From: Mesorhizobium koreense | GTDB lineage: Bacteria > Pseudomonadota > Alphaproteobacteria > Rhizobiales > Rhizobiaceae | Length of the DNA: 64,000 nucleotides | Assembly: GCF_031656215.1 (NCBI RefSeq) | Contig: NZ_CP134228.1 | Span: forward strand, 4,545,001-4,609,000 | Direction: 5' to 3' | Shown here: in pieces, positions 34,893 through 44,794 of the stretch | How positions within the stretch are numbered: the first letter of the stretch is position 1 | Layout: the number at the start of each line of letters is the position of its first letter | Notes under the pieces: model-generated | The model's input: the letters and a program-made list of their open reading frames with translations, nothing else | What the model was told of the DNA's origin: nothing | Databases searched by the model: none | Translations under genes and position numbers: made by a program

Positions 34893-35180
34893 GTGACACG
34901 CCCTATTCTCCGCGCCGGAGTGGGCAGAGCAAGGAACATTGTCTTGTCCTGGTATCTTGCGGTCGCGGTTACGGGGATGCTTATCGGCTTGCGCTTCCGT
35001 GCCGGGTCGCTGGTAGCGGCTACGCTGGTGACGGCCGTTCTGGCGTTTGTCTTCCAGATGCGCGACCACGGTTTCGGCTGGTCTCCGCTTTGGGTCACCT
35101 TGCAATCGGCGATCCTTCTTCAACTCGGCTATCTCGCGGGATTGGCGGTCGCGGCCCTCTGGCGCCGTGTCCGCGAATAA
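34893..35180 (+). CDS. Small membrane protein, possibly ExoX/SyrA-like
   Basis: A 95-residue + strand frame starting at GTG, placed between two minus-strand polysaccharide genes. It has three hydrophobic segments: about residues 16-33, 38-54 and 68-88. The segment LQSAILLQLGYLAGLAVAAL resembles the membrane helix of small ExoX/SyrA exopolysaccharide regulators as I remember them. That similarity is short and could be chance. No strong ribosome-binding site marks the start, and later GTG or TTG codons are possible. If real, it could tune polymer synthesis at the membrane. Confidence 0.55.
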   Translation: MTRPILRAGVGRARNIVLSWYLAVAVTGMLIGLRFRAGSLVAATLVTAVLAFVFQMRDHGFGWSPLWVTLQSAILLQLGYLAGLAVAALWRRVRE

Positions 35181-35227
35181 CGCGACCCCCGGCAGGGCAA
35201 CAATCCTTTTTCCGGTGCTCGCGGCTG

Positions 35228-37072
35228 TCATTTTCTGGAAAGACGTTTGCCGGGCATGACGCGAAATCGCGCATTGGAGGATTTGCGGACCCTCGTCAGC
35301 ACCACTCCAAGGACGGATGCCTTTGCCATGAAAAGAGCATGGATCAGTTCCGCCGCCACGTTCTGCGAGGTCTTCCCCCAGCCGACCGTCACGATCACAC
35401 CGTCCAGTTGCGAGGACGCCGCCAGGCCGTGGCTTCCGGACGTGAAGGGCGGCAGATCCACAATCACCATCTCGTAACGATCGAGCGCGGCGAACGTCTT
35501 CTGGGCGTTCCCGGCGCCAAGCAGATCGTGCTTTTCCACGATATAATTCGGCAGGATATCGAAGGCATGATTCGGACCGGGCCCGATCGCGCCTGCCCAT
35601 TCCGCGGTCTTGCCATCCTTCCCGGCGTCATGCGGGATTTCCCCTGAAATGACGGAATGTTCCGTATCGGCGTCGATCAGCAAGGTACGCGCGCCCGACT
35701 TAGCCCATAGCGCCGCCAGATTGCCGGCCAGCATGCTCTTGCCTTCATCGGGCGAAACCGAGGCCACTCCGACAAAGCGGATCGGCCGGTCGAGCGAGGC
35801 AATGCCGATGGCCGCCTTTATACCCTTGATACTGCGGGCGAACGGGGAGCCGGGAGCATGCAGCGCCTCGTCGAAACAACCGAACCCGCCCGAACGGCGC
35901 GGCACGGCGGGAAGCTCGCCCAGGCATTCCAGCCCGAATTCCTCGCGCAACTGCTTCGGCGAGCGGATCGTATCGTCGAGCAGGTTGCGCAAGAAGGCGA
36001 GTCCCAAGCCCAGCATGATGCCACTGACCGCTCCGAACGCCAGGATGAGCTTCTTGCGGGGGCCGCTGGGGGCAAGGGGGCTTGTCGCCTGAGTGATCAC
36101 GCGGGCATCCGGAGACGGACGCTGATTGGCCGAGGTCGTAAATGCCTGCAGGAAGCTTTCGTACATCTTCTTGTACGATTCGGCTGTTGCTTCCAGTTCA
36201 TCGAGCGTGACGCCTTTCCCCTTGCCCTCGTCCGCAGTCGGGCTGTCCTCCGACGAGGGCGCTCGCGCGCCAATCGCATAGTCGTGCCGGGAGCGGAACG
36301 TCTGCGCGGCTATCGCCGCATCGTTCATCTGAACGCGGATATGCTCGATCCGATCCTCCAGCCATTGAAGGCCGTTTTCCGTGTCATCTACCCGCGTATC
36401 GAGCTGTTCGCGCATATAGGCGTCAGCGGTCGCATTCGCGATCTCGGCGGCCTGTTCGGGATCGCGCGAGCGGAAACCGATCTCCAGCGCATAGGAGACG
36501 CCAACCCTGTGCACGTCGAGGTTCTTCATGAAAGTATCCATCGTCCGCCGGGCGCGCACGAATTCGGCCTGCGAAGAATTGTCGGTCGGATCGGCTGCGG
36601 GGTCCTCGTGAAACCACAGCTTCCCCGCTTCCTCTTTCAGGCCGAGCGCCTGCCGGATCATATGCTCAAGGACAACGAGACGGCTGGCGACGGTATCGGT
36701 CTGGGTAAAGTCGGCATCATGGACAAGATCGAGCTTGTCTATCACCCGCTTGGCGATCTTTTCCGACTGGAGCACGACGATCTGGCTCTCGATCTGGGCC
36801 GTATCGAGCGAGAGGTTTATCTCGGAAGGCTGCAATTGAAGCGAGGCCGGCAGTTTCGGCGTTATCAGGACTTCGGCACTTGCAGTGTAGGTGGGCTCCG
36901 TCGTCGCCACGTAAAGCTGTGCCAGAAGAAGCCCGAACACGACGAAGAGGCCGATCGGAAGCGCGCTTGCCCTTACAAATGCGAGGATATCGGCGAAGCT
37001 CGTGAAGCCGCTGTCCCGTTCCCGCTGCAAGGGGGACTGCGCCATGCTGGCCGGCCATGTACGCTCTAGCAT
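35228..37072 (-). CDS. ExoP-like polysaccharide co-polymerase with BY-kinase-like ATPase domain
   Basis: A 614-residue protein of the Wzz/ExoP class. The start at 37072 has AGGTG upstream. A first membrane helix (about residues 35-55) leads to a Wzz periplasmic domain with coiled-coil potential. A proline-rich segment and second helix (near residue 335) follow. The cytoplasmic domain has a P-loop in SVSPDEGKSMLAGN, LLIDADTEHS as Walker A', and MVIVDLPP as Walker B. The tail after Walker B has no tyrosine cluster and ends in basic residues, so autophosphorylation as in typical BY-kinases is doubtful. It should set chain length and couple polymerase to exporter. Confidence 0.9.
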   Translation of the reverse strand: MLERTWPASMAQSPLQRERDSGFTSFADILAFVRASALPIGLFVVFGLLLAQLYVATTEPTYTASAEVLITPKLPASLQLQPSEINLSLDTAQIESQIVVLQSEKIAKRVIDKLDLVHDADFTQTDTVASRLVVLEHMIRQALGLKEEAGKLWFHEDPAADPTDNSSQAEFVRARRTMDTFMKNLDVHRVGVSYALEIGFRSRDPEQAAEIANATADAYMREQLDTRVDDTENGLQWLEDRIEHIRVQMNDAAIAAQTFRSRHDYAIGARAPSSEDSPTADEGKGKGVTLDELEATAESYKKMYESFLQAFTTSANQRPSPDARVITQATSPLAPSGPRKKLILAFGAVSGIMLGLGLAFLRNLLDDTIRSPKQLREEFGLECLGELPAVPRRSGGFGCFDEALHAPGSPFARSIKGIKAAIGIASLDRPIRFVGVASVSPDEGKSMLAGNLAALWAKSGARTLLIDADTEHSVISGEIPHDAGKDGKTAEWAGAIGPGPNHAFDILPNYIVEKHDLLGAGNAQKTFAALDRYEMVIVDLPPFTSGSHGLAASSQLDGVIVTVGWGKTSQNVAAELIHALFMAKASVLGVVLTRVRKSSNARFRVMPGKRLSRK

Positions 37073-37217
37073 CGGACTGCACCTGTCATCGGAATGCCTG
37101 CCTGCGTGTCTCGGCCTCGCGGTCGCCTTCAAGGCTCACACTAGCGCCACCGGCCTGCCCGCCTGAACACCGCCTATCGGCGAACCTGCCTCCTCCAGAA
37201 GAGAGAGGAAGGCTGGG

Positions 37218-38603
37218 TCACTGGGTGGAAGTGGCCGCCGCCAATCCATTGTCAGCCTTCTTCGATTGCCCGGCGGAGTTGTTTGGGCCGATAAGGGACA
37301 GGTCGAAATCGTCCGGCCCGAGAACCGGCTTGATATCCACCTTCACCGTATCGCCGGGGACGAGTGCCGTCCCCTCCTCCGCCTGGATCTCGGATTCCTT
37401 ACCGCCCTTTCCAGGCCGGACGATAGTGAAGATAGGCTCGGGTTTTGCTCCGGCCGCGCGCATGGCGAGCAGTTTCGGCACCGCCATACTGGAGCTTTGC
37501 AGCAGCGCCGTCGCCGTCTTCATCTTGCTCGCCAGTTCGTCCAATTGGGACTGCGTATCTCGGAGCGAGACGACCACTTCGTTGTCGTAGCGGTTCTTCA
37601 GGTCGAGGATGGAGATGTCGGTACGGCTTATCTCCTGCCGTGATCTCAGGAGGCTTGTTTCGGCGGCTAGGCGGGTACTCTGGAACTGCGCCAGTTCCCT
37701 CTCCAACGAAATCTGGCGCGGAGCAGCGACGATCCCCTTGTCGACGAGCGAGGATACCCCGGTCAGTTCCTTCTCGATGAGACTGATCTGCTTGTCGTGG
37801 AAGCCAAGCTGGCCCTGGAGCGACCCCAGTTCATCGTTGAGCGTCTGCCGCAGGCTCTCCAGCGCCTTGGTCTGGTTCTCCAGACCCTCCCGGCGTGCCT
37901 TGAAGATGGCCTGCTCCTGCCGCATCACCTCGGCGGCGGGGCCGTTGTCCGCGCGCGAGGTCAGCTCCGGCGGAAACTGGATATGATCGGCGCCGGAATG
38001 CTCGGCTTGCAGACGCGCCTTGCGCGCAAGCAGGCTCAGCGCGTTGAGGCCGATCACGTCGACGTCGCCCTTCTCGGTCAGCATATCGCGTACCATGCCC
38101 GTGACGCCTTCTTCACGATCGCGCAAGCCGCCGGCGAGCGTGACTGCCTGGAGGACAGTCATATCGGGTGCGTAGGGAAACTGGCCGGGCTGGGCGACGG
38201 CGCCTACGACATAGACCGGCCGGAAGAGAATGATTTCGACGGATGTATCCGGTGCATTGCTGAGCTGCATATGCTCCTTGAGGCGTTCGCCGATCTGCTC
38301 TCCCAGTTCGATCGCCGTGCGACCCTCGGCGCGGACCGCACCGGCGAACGGGAGAGACACCATGCCATCGGGGCCGACGGTGAATTCGTCGTTGAGCGCC
38401 TTCCATTCGAAGATATCGTCGCGCGAGGCACGCCACTCGTAGACCTTGAGCCTGATCTTGTCCTGAGGTCCGAGCAGATATTCCTCCGCCCCGGCCGACG
38501 GCGAAAGGCCGGTCAGGAGAAGAAGCACGGCCACCACACCGAGCCAGAACTTCTTCGAGGGCGACTTCCGGCGTGACCACGGGAACGCGACAGGCATCGT
38601 CAT
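37218..38603 (-). CDS. Polysaccharide export protein, ExoF/Wza family
   Basis: A 461-residue periplasmic/outer-membrane-associated protein. An N-terminal signal (basic start, then FWLGVVAVLLLLTG and SAGAEE cleavage region) comes first. Then the poly-export domain YLLGPQDKIRLKVYEW, FTVGPDGMVSLPFAGAV near residue 75, and a SLBB-type segment VYVVGAVAQPGQFPY near residue 130. A long helical coiled-coil region spans about residues 210-380. This ExoF layout differs from short Wza proteins. It overlaps the glycosyltransferase upstream by 4 bp. Confidence 0.92.
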   Translation of the reverse strand: MTMPVAFPWSRRKSPSKKFWLGVVAVLLLLTGLSPSAGAEEYLLGPQDKIRLKVYEWRASRDDIFEWKALNDEFTVGPDGMVSLPFAGAVRAEGRTAIELGEQIGERLKEHMQLSNAPDTSVEIILFRPVYVVGAVAQPGQFPYAPDMTVLQAVTLAGGLRDREEGVTGMVRDMLTEKGDVDVIGLNALSLLARKARLQAEHSGADHIQFPPELTSRADNGPAAEVMRQEQAIFKARREGLENQTKALESLRQTLNDELGSLQGQLGFHDKQISLIEKELTGVSSLVDKGIVAAPRQISLERELAQFQSTRLAAETSLLRSRQEISRTDISILDLKNRYDNEVVVSLRDTQSQLDELASKMKTATALLQSSSMAVPKLLAMRAAGAKPEPIFTIVRPGKGGKESEIQAEEGTALVPGDTVKVDIKPVLGPDDFDLSLIGPNNSAGQSKKADNGLAAATSTQ

Positions 38604-39520
38604 TTGGGCATCCTCAATATGTATTCGGGCTCGATGCGGCCGGCCAGCAGATGGAAGATGGCGAGGAGATTGCCGTAAAGTCGGCCGCGACGGTCGATGT
38701 ATGTTTCCGGCCAGAAGCTGCGGCCGAGATTGGCGGCGATGTTGCGGAGCATCAGTCGCATCGCAAACCGCGCCGGAACCGTGCCTTTACGGATGAGATA
38801 GAGCGGATTGGCCACCTGCGAGTAGCCGAAGCGCATGCCGTTGATCCTGCCTGATTTGGCACCCAAATGGACGCCGCGGATCGCATTGACGCGAACGACG
38901 TGCCCGCGGCTCCGCAACTGGCTGGTGAAATCGATGTCTTCCTGCCAACCGTAGAGCGGAAGCCGCTCGTCGAAGCGAAGGTCTCCGATGGCGCCAGCGC
39001 GGATCGACATGTTGCAGCCATAGGCGCCGACATGATCGGCTACGCCGGTCGGCGGATTCCTTTCCGGTACGTGCAGGGCGAAGAGCCCTTCCTCCCAGTC
39101 GAGCCCGGCCGTGCAGGCGCCGTCCCGGGCGACACGCCCCATTACGACCACCCAGTCCTGATGTTGATCGAAAGCCCGTCCGACGCTTTCCAGATAGTCG
39201 TCGGCCGGGATGAAATCGTCGTCGAAAAAGGTAATGATCCCGAACCTGCCCAATACCGAACGAAGCGCATTGTTGCGTTGCGCGGCAAGCCCGGTCTTGC
39301 CGAAGATCGTTCTGACGGGGAACAGATATGAGCGCAGCGCCTCGATATGCGTCTCGTCCGGCGCGGAAAGGATGACCTCGTCCGGCAGACGGGATTGCCC
39401 TTCGAGATGCGCCAGGAGCCGCGTGACAAGGCCGCCCCGCCCGAGCGTGGGTATGATCACGACAAGCCTTGCGGGAGACTTCCCCGACTTCTTCCGTGCT
39501 TCCGCTTTCTTCAACGTCAA
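38600..39520 (-). CDS. Glycosyltransferase family 2
   Basis: A 306-residue GT-A fold enzyme. I propose a TTG start at 39520, since AGGGAGG lies 7 nt before it and the protein then begins just ahead of the first strand VVIIPTLGRGG; an ATG far upstream at 39682 would add an implausible Cys-rich leader. The DDDF motif near residue 100 is the metal/nucleotide-sugar site, and GWQEDIDF near residue 190 fits the catalytic-base region. It would add a sugar to the growing repeat unit at the cytoplasmic face. It is followed by the exporter gene with an ATGA overlap. Confidence 0.85.
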   Translation of the reverse strand: MTLKKAEARKKSGKSPARLVVIIPTLGRGGLVTRLLAHLEGQSRLPDEVILSAPDETHIEALRSYLFPVRTIFGKTGLAAQRNNALRSVLGRFGIITFFDDDFIPADDYLESVGRAFDQHQDWVVVMGRVARDGACTAGLDWEEGLFALHVPERNPPTGVADHVGAYGCNMSIRAGAIGDLRFDERLPLYGWQEDIDFTSQLRSRGHVVRVNAIRGVHLGAKSGRINGMRFGYSQVANPLYLIRKGTVPARFAMRLMLRNIAANLGRSFWPETYIDRRGRLYGNLLAIFHLLAGRIEPEYILRMPK

Positions 39521-39863
39521 AAAAGGGCCTCCCTGCCGGCACTTGCAATCGAACGATACGGCCAGCCCAGAAGCGAAACAGCACGCGAAGAAGGCTGTAA
39601 GCCGGTATCGAGAGAGGTAGCCGGCTCCGCGAGTGCGTGGGCAAGTCGCAGACGGATGAGGCGCGCTACCACCGATGGGCAACTTGCCGGGGCAGAAGCG
39701 GCGGCTTCAAATTTTGGCGGAGCCGGGACGAACGTCCGACTTCCGAGATCAGAAGCGGGAAACCGCGGAACAACTTGTCGCGAGGCACGGGCCCATTCGT
39801 GAAGCTGCTCACCCTTCCTCCGTCATCGCGCGGACGGCCACCGTTCGGTCGCAAGGCCGCGCG
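39521..39863. promoter_or_regulatory. Divergent intergenic region
   Basis: These 343 bp separate the minus-strand glycosyltransferase/exporter operon from a + strand glycosyltransferase. Promoters for both directions should lie here. The AGGGAGG ribosome-binding site of the minus gene is at 39528-39534. No further element was recognised. Confidence 0.45.
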
Positions 39864-41024
39864 ATGGAGGCCGGTCCGCAGGCACCCCTGAAGGTGTCGG
39901 AAATAAACCGCAGCGGCGTCCGCCGATGGAGCATAAACGGCGATTTCACGACGCTAAGGCCGACAGGCGTGGCGCGCTATGCACGCGAAACGACGCTGGC
40001 GCTCGACAATCTCATTGCCGAATGCCATCCGCTCGCAGAGGGCCTGGCTATCGAACTTCTGGTGCCGAGGCCAATCAAGGACCCGCTGCCGCTGAAGACT
40101 CTCCCCGTCCGCCTCGTGCCCGAATACAGCCATCCCCGGCTGCCCCAGTTCTGGGTCCAGGCGCAACTGCCCCGGCATGTCGAAGGTGGGCTTCTGAGCC
40201 TCTGCAATCTGGCGCCCGTCGCGCTCAAGCGGCAGATCGTCTGTATCCACGATCTCCATACGATGATCGTGCCGGAAAGCTACGGCCGCCTTTTCCGCTG
40301 GACCCACCGGCTCGTCCTGCCGGCGCTCGGCCGGCGCGCCGCCGCCATCACCACGGTATCGGAGTTCTCGCGTTCAGAAATTACCGCCCGTAACGTGGCC
40401 CCTGCACAGAAGGTCACCGTCACGTACAACGGAAGCGATCACGCCGGAGGCTGGGAAGCGGGCCGATCCAGCCTCGGTCGTTGGCCCGACTGGCCCTATG
40501 TGCTCTGCCTCGGGCAAGGCCAGCGCTACAAGAATATGGAATTGCTCGTGCGGCTCGCGCCCGCCCTCGAACGGATGGGTCTCGATCTCTGGATCGCCGG
40601 CGACATCGCGCCCGGCAAATTGTTCTCAGATGGAAAGCCGGCGAATGTCCGCCTGCTCGGCCGGATCGACGACGACGACCTGAAGGCGGCTCTGGCCGGC
40701 GCGCTTTGCTTCCTCTTCCCCTCGCGGATCGAAGGTTTCGGGCTGCCGGCGGTCGAGGCCATGGCCGCCGGTTGCCCGGTCGTTGCCTCCACCTCACCCT
40801 GCCTTCCCGAGATTTGCGGCAAAGCGGCGCTCTATGCCGACCCCGATGACGCCGGCGCCTGGATCGAATGTGTGAAGCGCCTCAAGGAGAACAAGGTTTT
40901 CCGTAGCCGGCTTGCCGCAGCGGGTAAGGCACAGGCATCAATCTATTCCTGGCGGCGTGTCGCCGAAACGTATCTCGAACTGATGGCTTCGATCGACGGG
41001 GTTTTGGAGCCGCGCGCTACCTGA
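39864..41024 (+). CDS. Glycosyltransferase family 1/4 (GT-B)
   Basis: A 386-residue GT-B glycosyltransferase. The start at 39864 trims an upstream extension without family features. The N-terminal domain begins SINGDFTTLRPTGVARYA, and VCIHDLHTMIVPES and TVSEFSRSEI follow. The C-terminal domain has LGQGQRYKNMELL and the donor-binding FPSRIEGFGLPAVEAMAAGCPV, the E-x7-E type motif. It is a clear paralogue of the gene at 41017-42150, which it meets tail to tail with an 8-bp overlap of 3' ends. It probably transfers a hexose such as mannose. Confidence 0.9.
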   Translation: MEAGPQAPLKVSEINRSGVRRWSINGDFTTLRPTGVARYARETTLALDNLIAECHPLAEGLAIELLVPRPIKDPLPLKTLPVRLVPEYSHPRLPQFWVQAQLPRHVEGGLLSLCNLAPVALKRQIVCIHDLHTMIVPESYGRLFRWTHRLVLPALGRRAAAITTVSEFSRSEITARNVAPAQKVTVTYNGSDHAGGWEAGRSSLGRWPDWPYVLCLGQGQRYKNMELLVRLAPALERMGLDLWIAGDIAPGKLFSDGKPANVRLLGRIDDDDLKAALAGALCFLFPSRIEGFGLPAVEAMAAGCPVVASTSPCLPEICGKAALYADPDDAGAWIECVKRLKENKVFRSRLAAAGKAQASIYSWRRVAETYLELMASIDGVLEPRAT

Positions 41025-42150
41025 CCAATTCGCCGAGTTGAGAAACGGACTTAGTCTTCGGCGAATAAGGCATGCCGTCTATTACCGCCATCGCCTCAAG
41101 ATAGCGCTCGGCGGATGCGGCCCAGGAGAACCGATCCGCCGCGGCAAGACCGCGCGCTATCATCCGCCGCCGCAACGCCGGCCTCGTCGCCAATTCCATG
41201 AAACGGCCGAACCAGGCGTCAGGATCATCCGGCGAAGCGTAGAGGGCGGCATCGCCGCAAACCTCCGGCAGGCTGGCGCGGTCGGATACGACGACGGGGC
41301 ATCCGAGGCCCATCGCTTCGAGCGGCGGCAGCCCGAATCCTTCGACAAGGGACGGAAATGCCAGACACAGGCAATTCTGGAGGAGGGCGGCCAGTTCGTC
41401 GTCGGACAGGCGGCCGAGCCGAACGACATTGGACGCCACAGCATCGTCCCTCTCCGCGCCGAAGACACGTGCGTCCGATCCGCCGACGATGGCAAGCCGT
41501 AGCCCGGCCAGGGCCAAGCGATCCGCCATTCCGGTGATGAGGTCGGTGTTCTTGTGCGGGGCGCGGCTGCCGAGCAGGACGATCGTATCCTCTGCCGACA
41601 AAGCGGAAAGGAAGGGCGTCGGCTTCGGCGTCCAGCGGCGGATGTGCTCATGGCCATTGGGCGCGACGAAAAGCTTCTCCGCGCTGCAAATGCCGAACCG
41701 TTCAAGCTCGGCGGCGGAATGTTCAGACACGGTGGCAATCGCCGCCGCTCTCCGGCCAAGCGCGGGGATGAGTGTGCGGTAGAGCAGTCGGAAGGCCGGC
41801 GTGTAACTGTCTGGGCAAAGCCGTGTGTTCATGTCGTGGATGCAGACGATTTGTCTGCGAATGGCGATCGGGCCGGTGTTGCAGAGGTTAAGCAGCCCTC
41901 CCCTCAAATTCGAGGGCAACGAGATCTGCTCCCATAGATGGCCACGGAGCCCGCCAATCGCGCGGATGCCAATATTGTGTAGGGGAAGTGTCCCCTCCAC
42001 ATCGGGCGGGACCAGCAACTCGACCTCAGGCCCCCCGGAGCGATCGGCAAGCAAGACGTCCATCGCACGCACGATCTCGCCGGCATAGCGTTGCACGCCC
42101 GTCACGGGCTGCGTCAGGAAACGGCCGTTGATGAACCACTTTCGTTTCAT
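41017..42150 (-). CDS. Glycosyltransferase family 1/4 (GT-B), paralogue of its convergent neighbour
   Basis: A 377-residue GT-B enzyme starting at 42150 (MKRKWFINGRF); the open frame runs further upstream but lacks homology-like features. It shares the order WFINGRFLTQPVTGVQRYA, VCIHDMNTRLCPDS, IPALGRRAAAIATVSEHS and FPSLVEGFGLPPLEAMGLGCPV with the + strand gene it faces. The two genes overlap at their stop codons. Related enzymes add mannose or similar sugars in exopolysaccharide repeat units. Confidence 0.9.
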   Translation of the reverse strand: MKRKWFINGRFLTQPVTGVQRYAGEIVRAMDVLLADRSGGPEVELLVPPDVEGTLPLHNIGIRAIGGLRGHLWEQISLPSNLRGGLLNLCNTGPIAIRRQIVCIHDMNTRLCPDSYTPAFRLLYRTLIPALGRRAAAIATVSEHSAAELERFGICSAEKLFVAPNGHEHIRRWTPKPTPFLSALSAEDTIVLLGSRAPHKNTDLITGMADRLALAGLRLAIVGGSDARVFGAERDDAVASNVVRLGRLSDDELAALLQNCLCLAFPSLVEGFGLPPLEAMGLGCPVVVSDRASLPEVCGDAALYASPDDPDAWFGRFMELATRPALRRRMIARGLAAADRFSWAASAERYLEAMAVIDGMPYSPKTKSVSQLGELVR

Positions 42151-42361
42151 GAACGCGCTCGGCTTCGTTTCTTTCACCGGGCGGAAGGGAACGAGGAACG
42201 TCGCGCTCGACCGGCCAGGCAAAAATAGCGCTGAAGTGTCGGGGCGAAGGCCGTCAGCGTCATCACCCTCTTTCGGATAGGCGGGCAACCGAACGGCCGA
42301 GTTGTGCGCGGACAGCCGTTCAACGAACCTTTCCGAAACTGAACGGGGAGCGAATCTCGAT

Positions 42362-43615
42362 ATGAAAATCGCCATCATCCACGAATGGCTGACCACCTAT
42401 GCCGGCTCCGAGAAGGTGCTCGAGGCGATGCTGGCCGAGTACCCTCAGGCGGACGTGTTCACGCTAATAAACTTTCTGCCCGACAAACACGGCAAGGTCA
42501 TCCTGCCGCGCGTGGTGCGGACGAGCTTCATGCAGAAGATACCGCTGGTGAAGCATTTCTATCGGCACCTGCTGTGGATGATGCCTTTCGCCGTCGAACA
42601 GTACGACCTCTCCGAATATGACCTGGTCATCTCGAATTGCCATTCCGTCGCGAAAGGTGTGATCACCGGTCCGGACCAGCTTCATATCTGCTACTGCTAC
42701 ACGCCCATGCGTTATGCCTGGGACCTGCAGAACCAGTATCTGGCTGAATCGGGCATGAAGCGCGGCTTCAAGAGCCTGCTCGCTCGCATGATCCTGAACA
42801 GGATTCGCATCTGGGACATGCGCACGGCGCCCGGCGTCGATCATTTCATCGCCTGTTCGGGTTACATCGCCCGGCGGATCCGCAAGATCTACCGGCGTGA
42901 TGCGGCGGTAATTTACCCGAACGTTGCGGTCGAGGACTTCGTGATCGGCAACGGCCCGCGCGAGGAGTTCTACTTCACTTCCTCACGCATGGTTCCCTAC
43001 AAGAAGATACATCTGATCGTAGAGGCGTTTTCCAAGATGCCGGACCGCCGGCTCGTCGTCATCGGCGAGGGGCCGCAGTTCAAGCGCATCAAGGCGCTTG
43101 CCGGGCCGAACGTGACCTTGCTCGGCTATCAGCCATTCGATGTTCTACGGTCGCATCTACAGCGCGCCAGGGCGTTCATCTTCGCGGCCGAGGAGGATTT
43201 CGGCGTTGCTCCGCTGGAGGCGCAAGCCTGCGGCACGCCGGTGCTGGCCTTCGGTAAGGGCGGCGCGCTCGAAACGGTTGTTGACGGGGTGACCGGGCTG
43301 CATTTCCACGAACAGACAGCAGACGCGATCCGCAACGTCGTGGAACGGTTCGAAAGACTGCCGGTGGACTTTTTCGATCCGGAGGCGCTGCGTGTCCATG
43401 CCGATCAATTCTCGACGAAGAATTTCCGCGCCCAGTTCCGCGCTTATGTCGATTCCCGATGGGCCGAGCATCTCGCCTGGCTTGCCACTGGCGCGCCGAA
43501 CGTCACGGAAGAGATAGCCGGGCCCAGCAGGCCCGAAAAAGTGTGGCAGCCACAGGGTGCCCGGAAGGAACTGATCCGTCTCGTTCCCAAGTCGATTTCG
43601 GAAGGTGCCCGATGA
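42362..43615 (+). CDS. Glycosyltransferase family 4 (WbaZ-like, GDP-mannose-type donor likely)
   Basis: A 417-residue GT-B enzyme. It begins [19 protein letters not shown], a start typical of WbaZ-type mannosyltransferases. [15 protein letters not shown] lies near residue 110, [17 protein letters not shown] near residue 220, and the donor site [21 protein letters not shown] near residue 285. It overlaps gmd by 4 bp, so its donor is plausibly GDP-mannose or a sugar made from it. A GGGGAG site precedes the start by 12 nt. Confidence 0.9.
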   Translation: MKIAIIHEWLTTYAGSEKVLEAMLAEYPQADVFTLINFLPDKHGKVILPRVVRTSFMQKIPLVKHFYRHLLWMMPFAVEQYDLSEYDLVISNCHSVAKGVITGPDQLHICYCYTPMRYAWDLQNQYLAESGMKRGFKSLLARMILNRIRIWDMRTAPGVDHFIACSGYIARRIRKIYRRDAAVIYPNVAVEDFVIGNGPREEFYFTSSRMVPYKKIHLIVEAFSKMPDRRLVVIGEGPQFKRIKALAGPNVTLLGYQPFDVLRSHLQRARAFIFAAEEDFGVAPLEAQACGTPVLAFGKGGALETVVDGVTGLHFHEQTADAIRNVVERFERLPVDFFDPEALRVHADQFSTKNFRAQFRAYVDSRWAEHLAWLATGAPNVTEEIAGPSRPEKVWQPQGARKELIRLVPKSISEGAR

Positions 43616-44769
43616 AAAAGGCGCTGATCACCGGCGTAACCGGCCAGGATGGAGCCTATCTGGCAAGCCTGCTGTTGCAGAAAGGGTATGAAGTGACCGC
43701 CGCATATCGGCGGTCGAGTTCACCCGATTTCTGGCGAATCCGAGAGCTTGGGATAGAGAGCAATCCGAGGCTCAGGTTGACCGAGCTGGAGCTCGTCGAC
43801 CTCGGCTCCTGTTTGCGGCTGATCGAGAAGACGGAGCCGGACGAGATCTACAATCTGGCCGCGCAGACGCATGTCGGCTTTTCCTTCCATCATCCGATGA
43901 CGACGGCGCATGCGACAGGACTCGGGCCGTTGCATTTCCTCGAGGCGATCCGCAACATCAACCTTGGCATTCGCTACTATCAGGCATCTTCGGCGGAGAT
44001 GTTCGGCAAGGTGCAAGCCGTGCCGCAGAACGAGGCAACGCCGTTCTATCCGCGCAGCCCCTATGGCGTAGCGAAGCTGTTCGCACACTGGATGACCGTC
44101 AACTACCGGGAATCCTACGGCTTGTTCGGCTGCAGCGGCATCCTCTTCAACCATGAATCGCCCTTGCGCGGGCTCGAATTCGTCACCCGCAAGATCACCG
44201 ACGGGGTGGCGCGTATCCGGTTGAGCGATGCCGGGCCGATCGAACTGGGCAACCTCGGCGCCAAGCGCGATTGGGGGTATGCAAAGGAATATGTCGAAGG
44301 CATGTGGCGCATGATGCAGGCCGACGAGCCTGCCACTTACGTTCTGGCCACCAACCGTACGGAAACGGTACGCGATTTCGCAACGATGGCCTTCGCCGCT
44401 GCCGGCATGGATGTCGAATGGGTGGGCCGGGATGAAAAAGAACGTGGACTGTGCCCGAAGACCGGCCGGGATCTCGTACGCATCAATCCCGATTTCTACC
44501 GTGCGGCCGAAGTGGACCTGCTGAAGGGCGACGCTTCCAAGGCACGGAATCTTCTTGGATGGAAGCCCGGGACAACACTCGAACAGCTATGCGCCATCAT
44601 GGTCCAGGCGGATCTTGAGCGGGTCGAACGTGAATTCGCCTTCCGGCATCCCAAGCCCAAATCTCGGCATAACCTTCCCAAGGCAAACGGCCACCTGCCG
44701 GTGCACCCTTCTTCAGGTCCCGCACCGGAATCCGCCATCGCCTCGCCTGCCCTGGCACCCACACGCTGA
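43612..44769 (+). CDS. gmd: GDP-mannose 4,6-dehydratase
   Basis: A 385-residue extended [15 protein letters not shown] at residues 8-19 is the nucleotide motif, [10 protein letters not shown] near residue 122 and [12 protein letters not shown] near residue 145 hold the Ser/Glu/Tyr/Lys active site. FNHESPLRG near residue 180 is the Gmd family segment. It converts GDP-mannose to GDP-4-keto-6-deoxymannose. No GDP-fucose synthase or obvious 4-reductase lies beside it. The last 40 residues are a low-complexity Pro/Ala tail not needed for catalysis. Confidence 0.93.
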   Translation: MKKALITGVTGQDGAYLASLLLQKGYEVTAAYRRSSSPDFWRIRELGIESNPRLRLTELELVDLGSCLRLIEKTEPDEIYNLAAQTHVGFSFHHPMTTAHATGLGPLHFLEAIRNINLGIRYYQASSAEMFGKVQAVPQNEATPFYPRSPYGVAKLFAHWMTVNYRESYGLFGCSGILFNHESPLRGLEFVTRKITDGVARIRLSDAGPIELGNLGAKRDWGYAKEYVEGMWRMMQADEPATYVLATNRTETVRDFATMAFAAAGMDVEWVGRDEKERGLCPKTGRDLVRINPDFYRAAEVDLLKGDASKARNLLGWKPGTTLEQLCAIMVQADLERVEREFAFRHPKPKSRHNLPKANGHLPVHPSSGPAPESAIASPALAPTR

Positions 44770-44794
44770 CGATCGTTCGGCCGGACTGGCTCTC

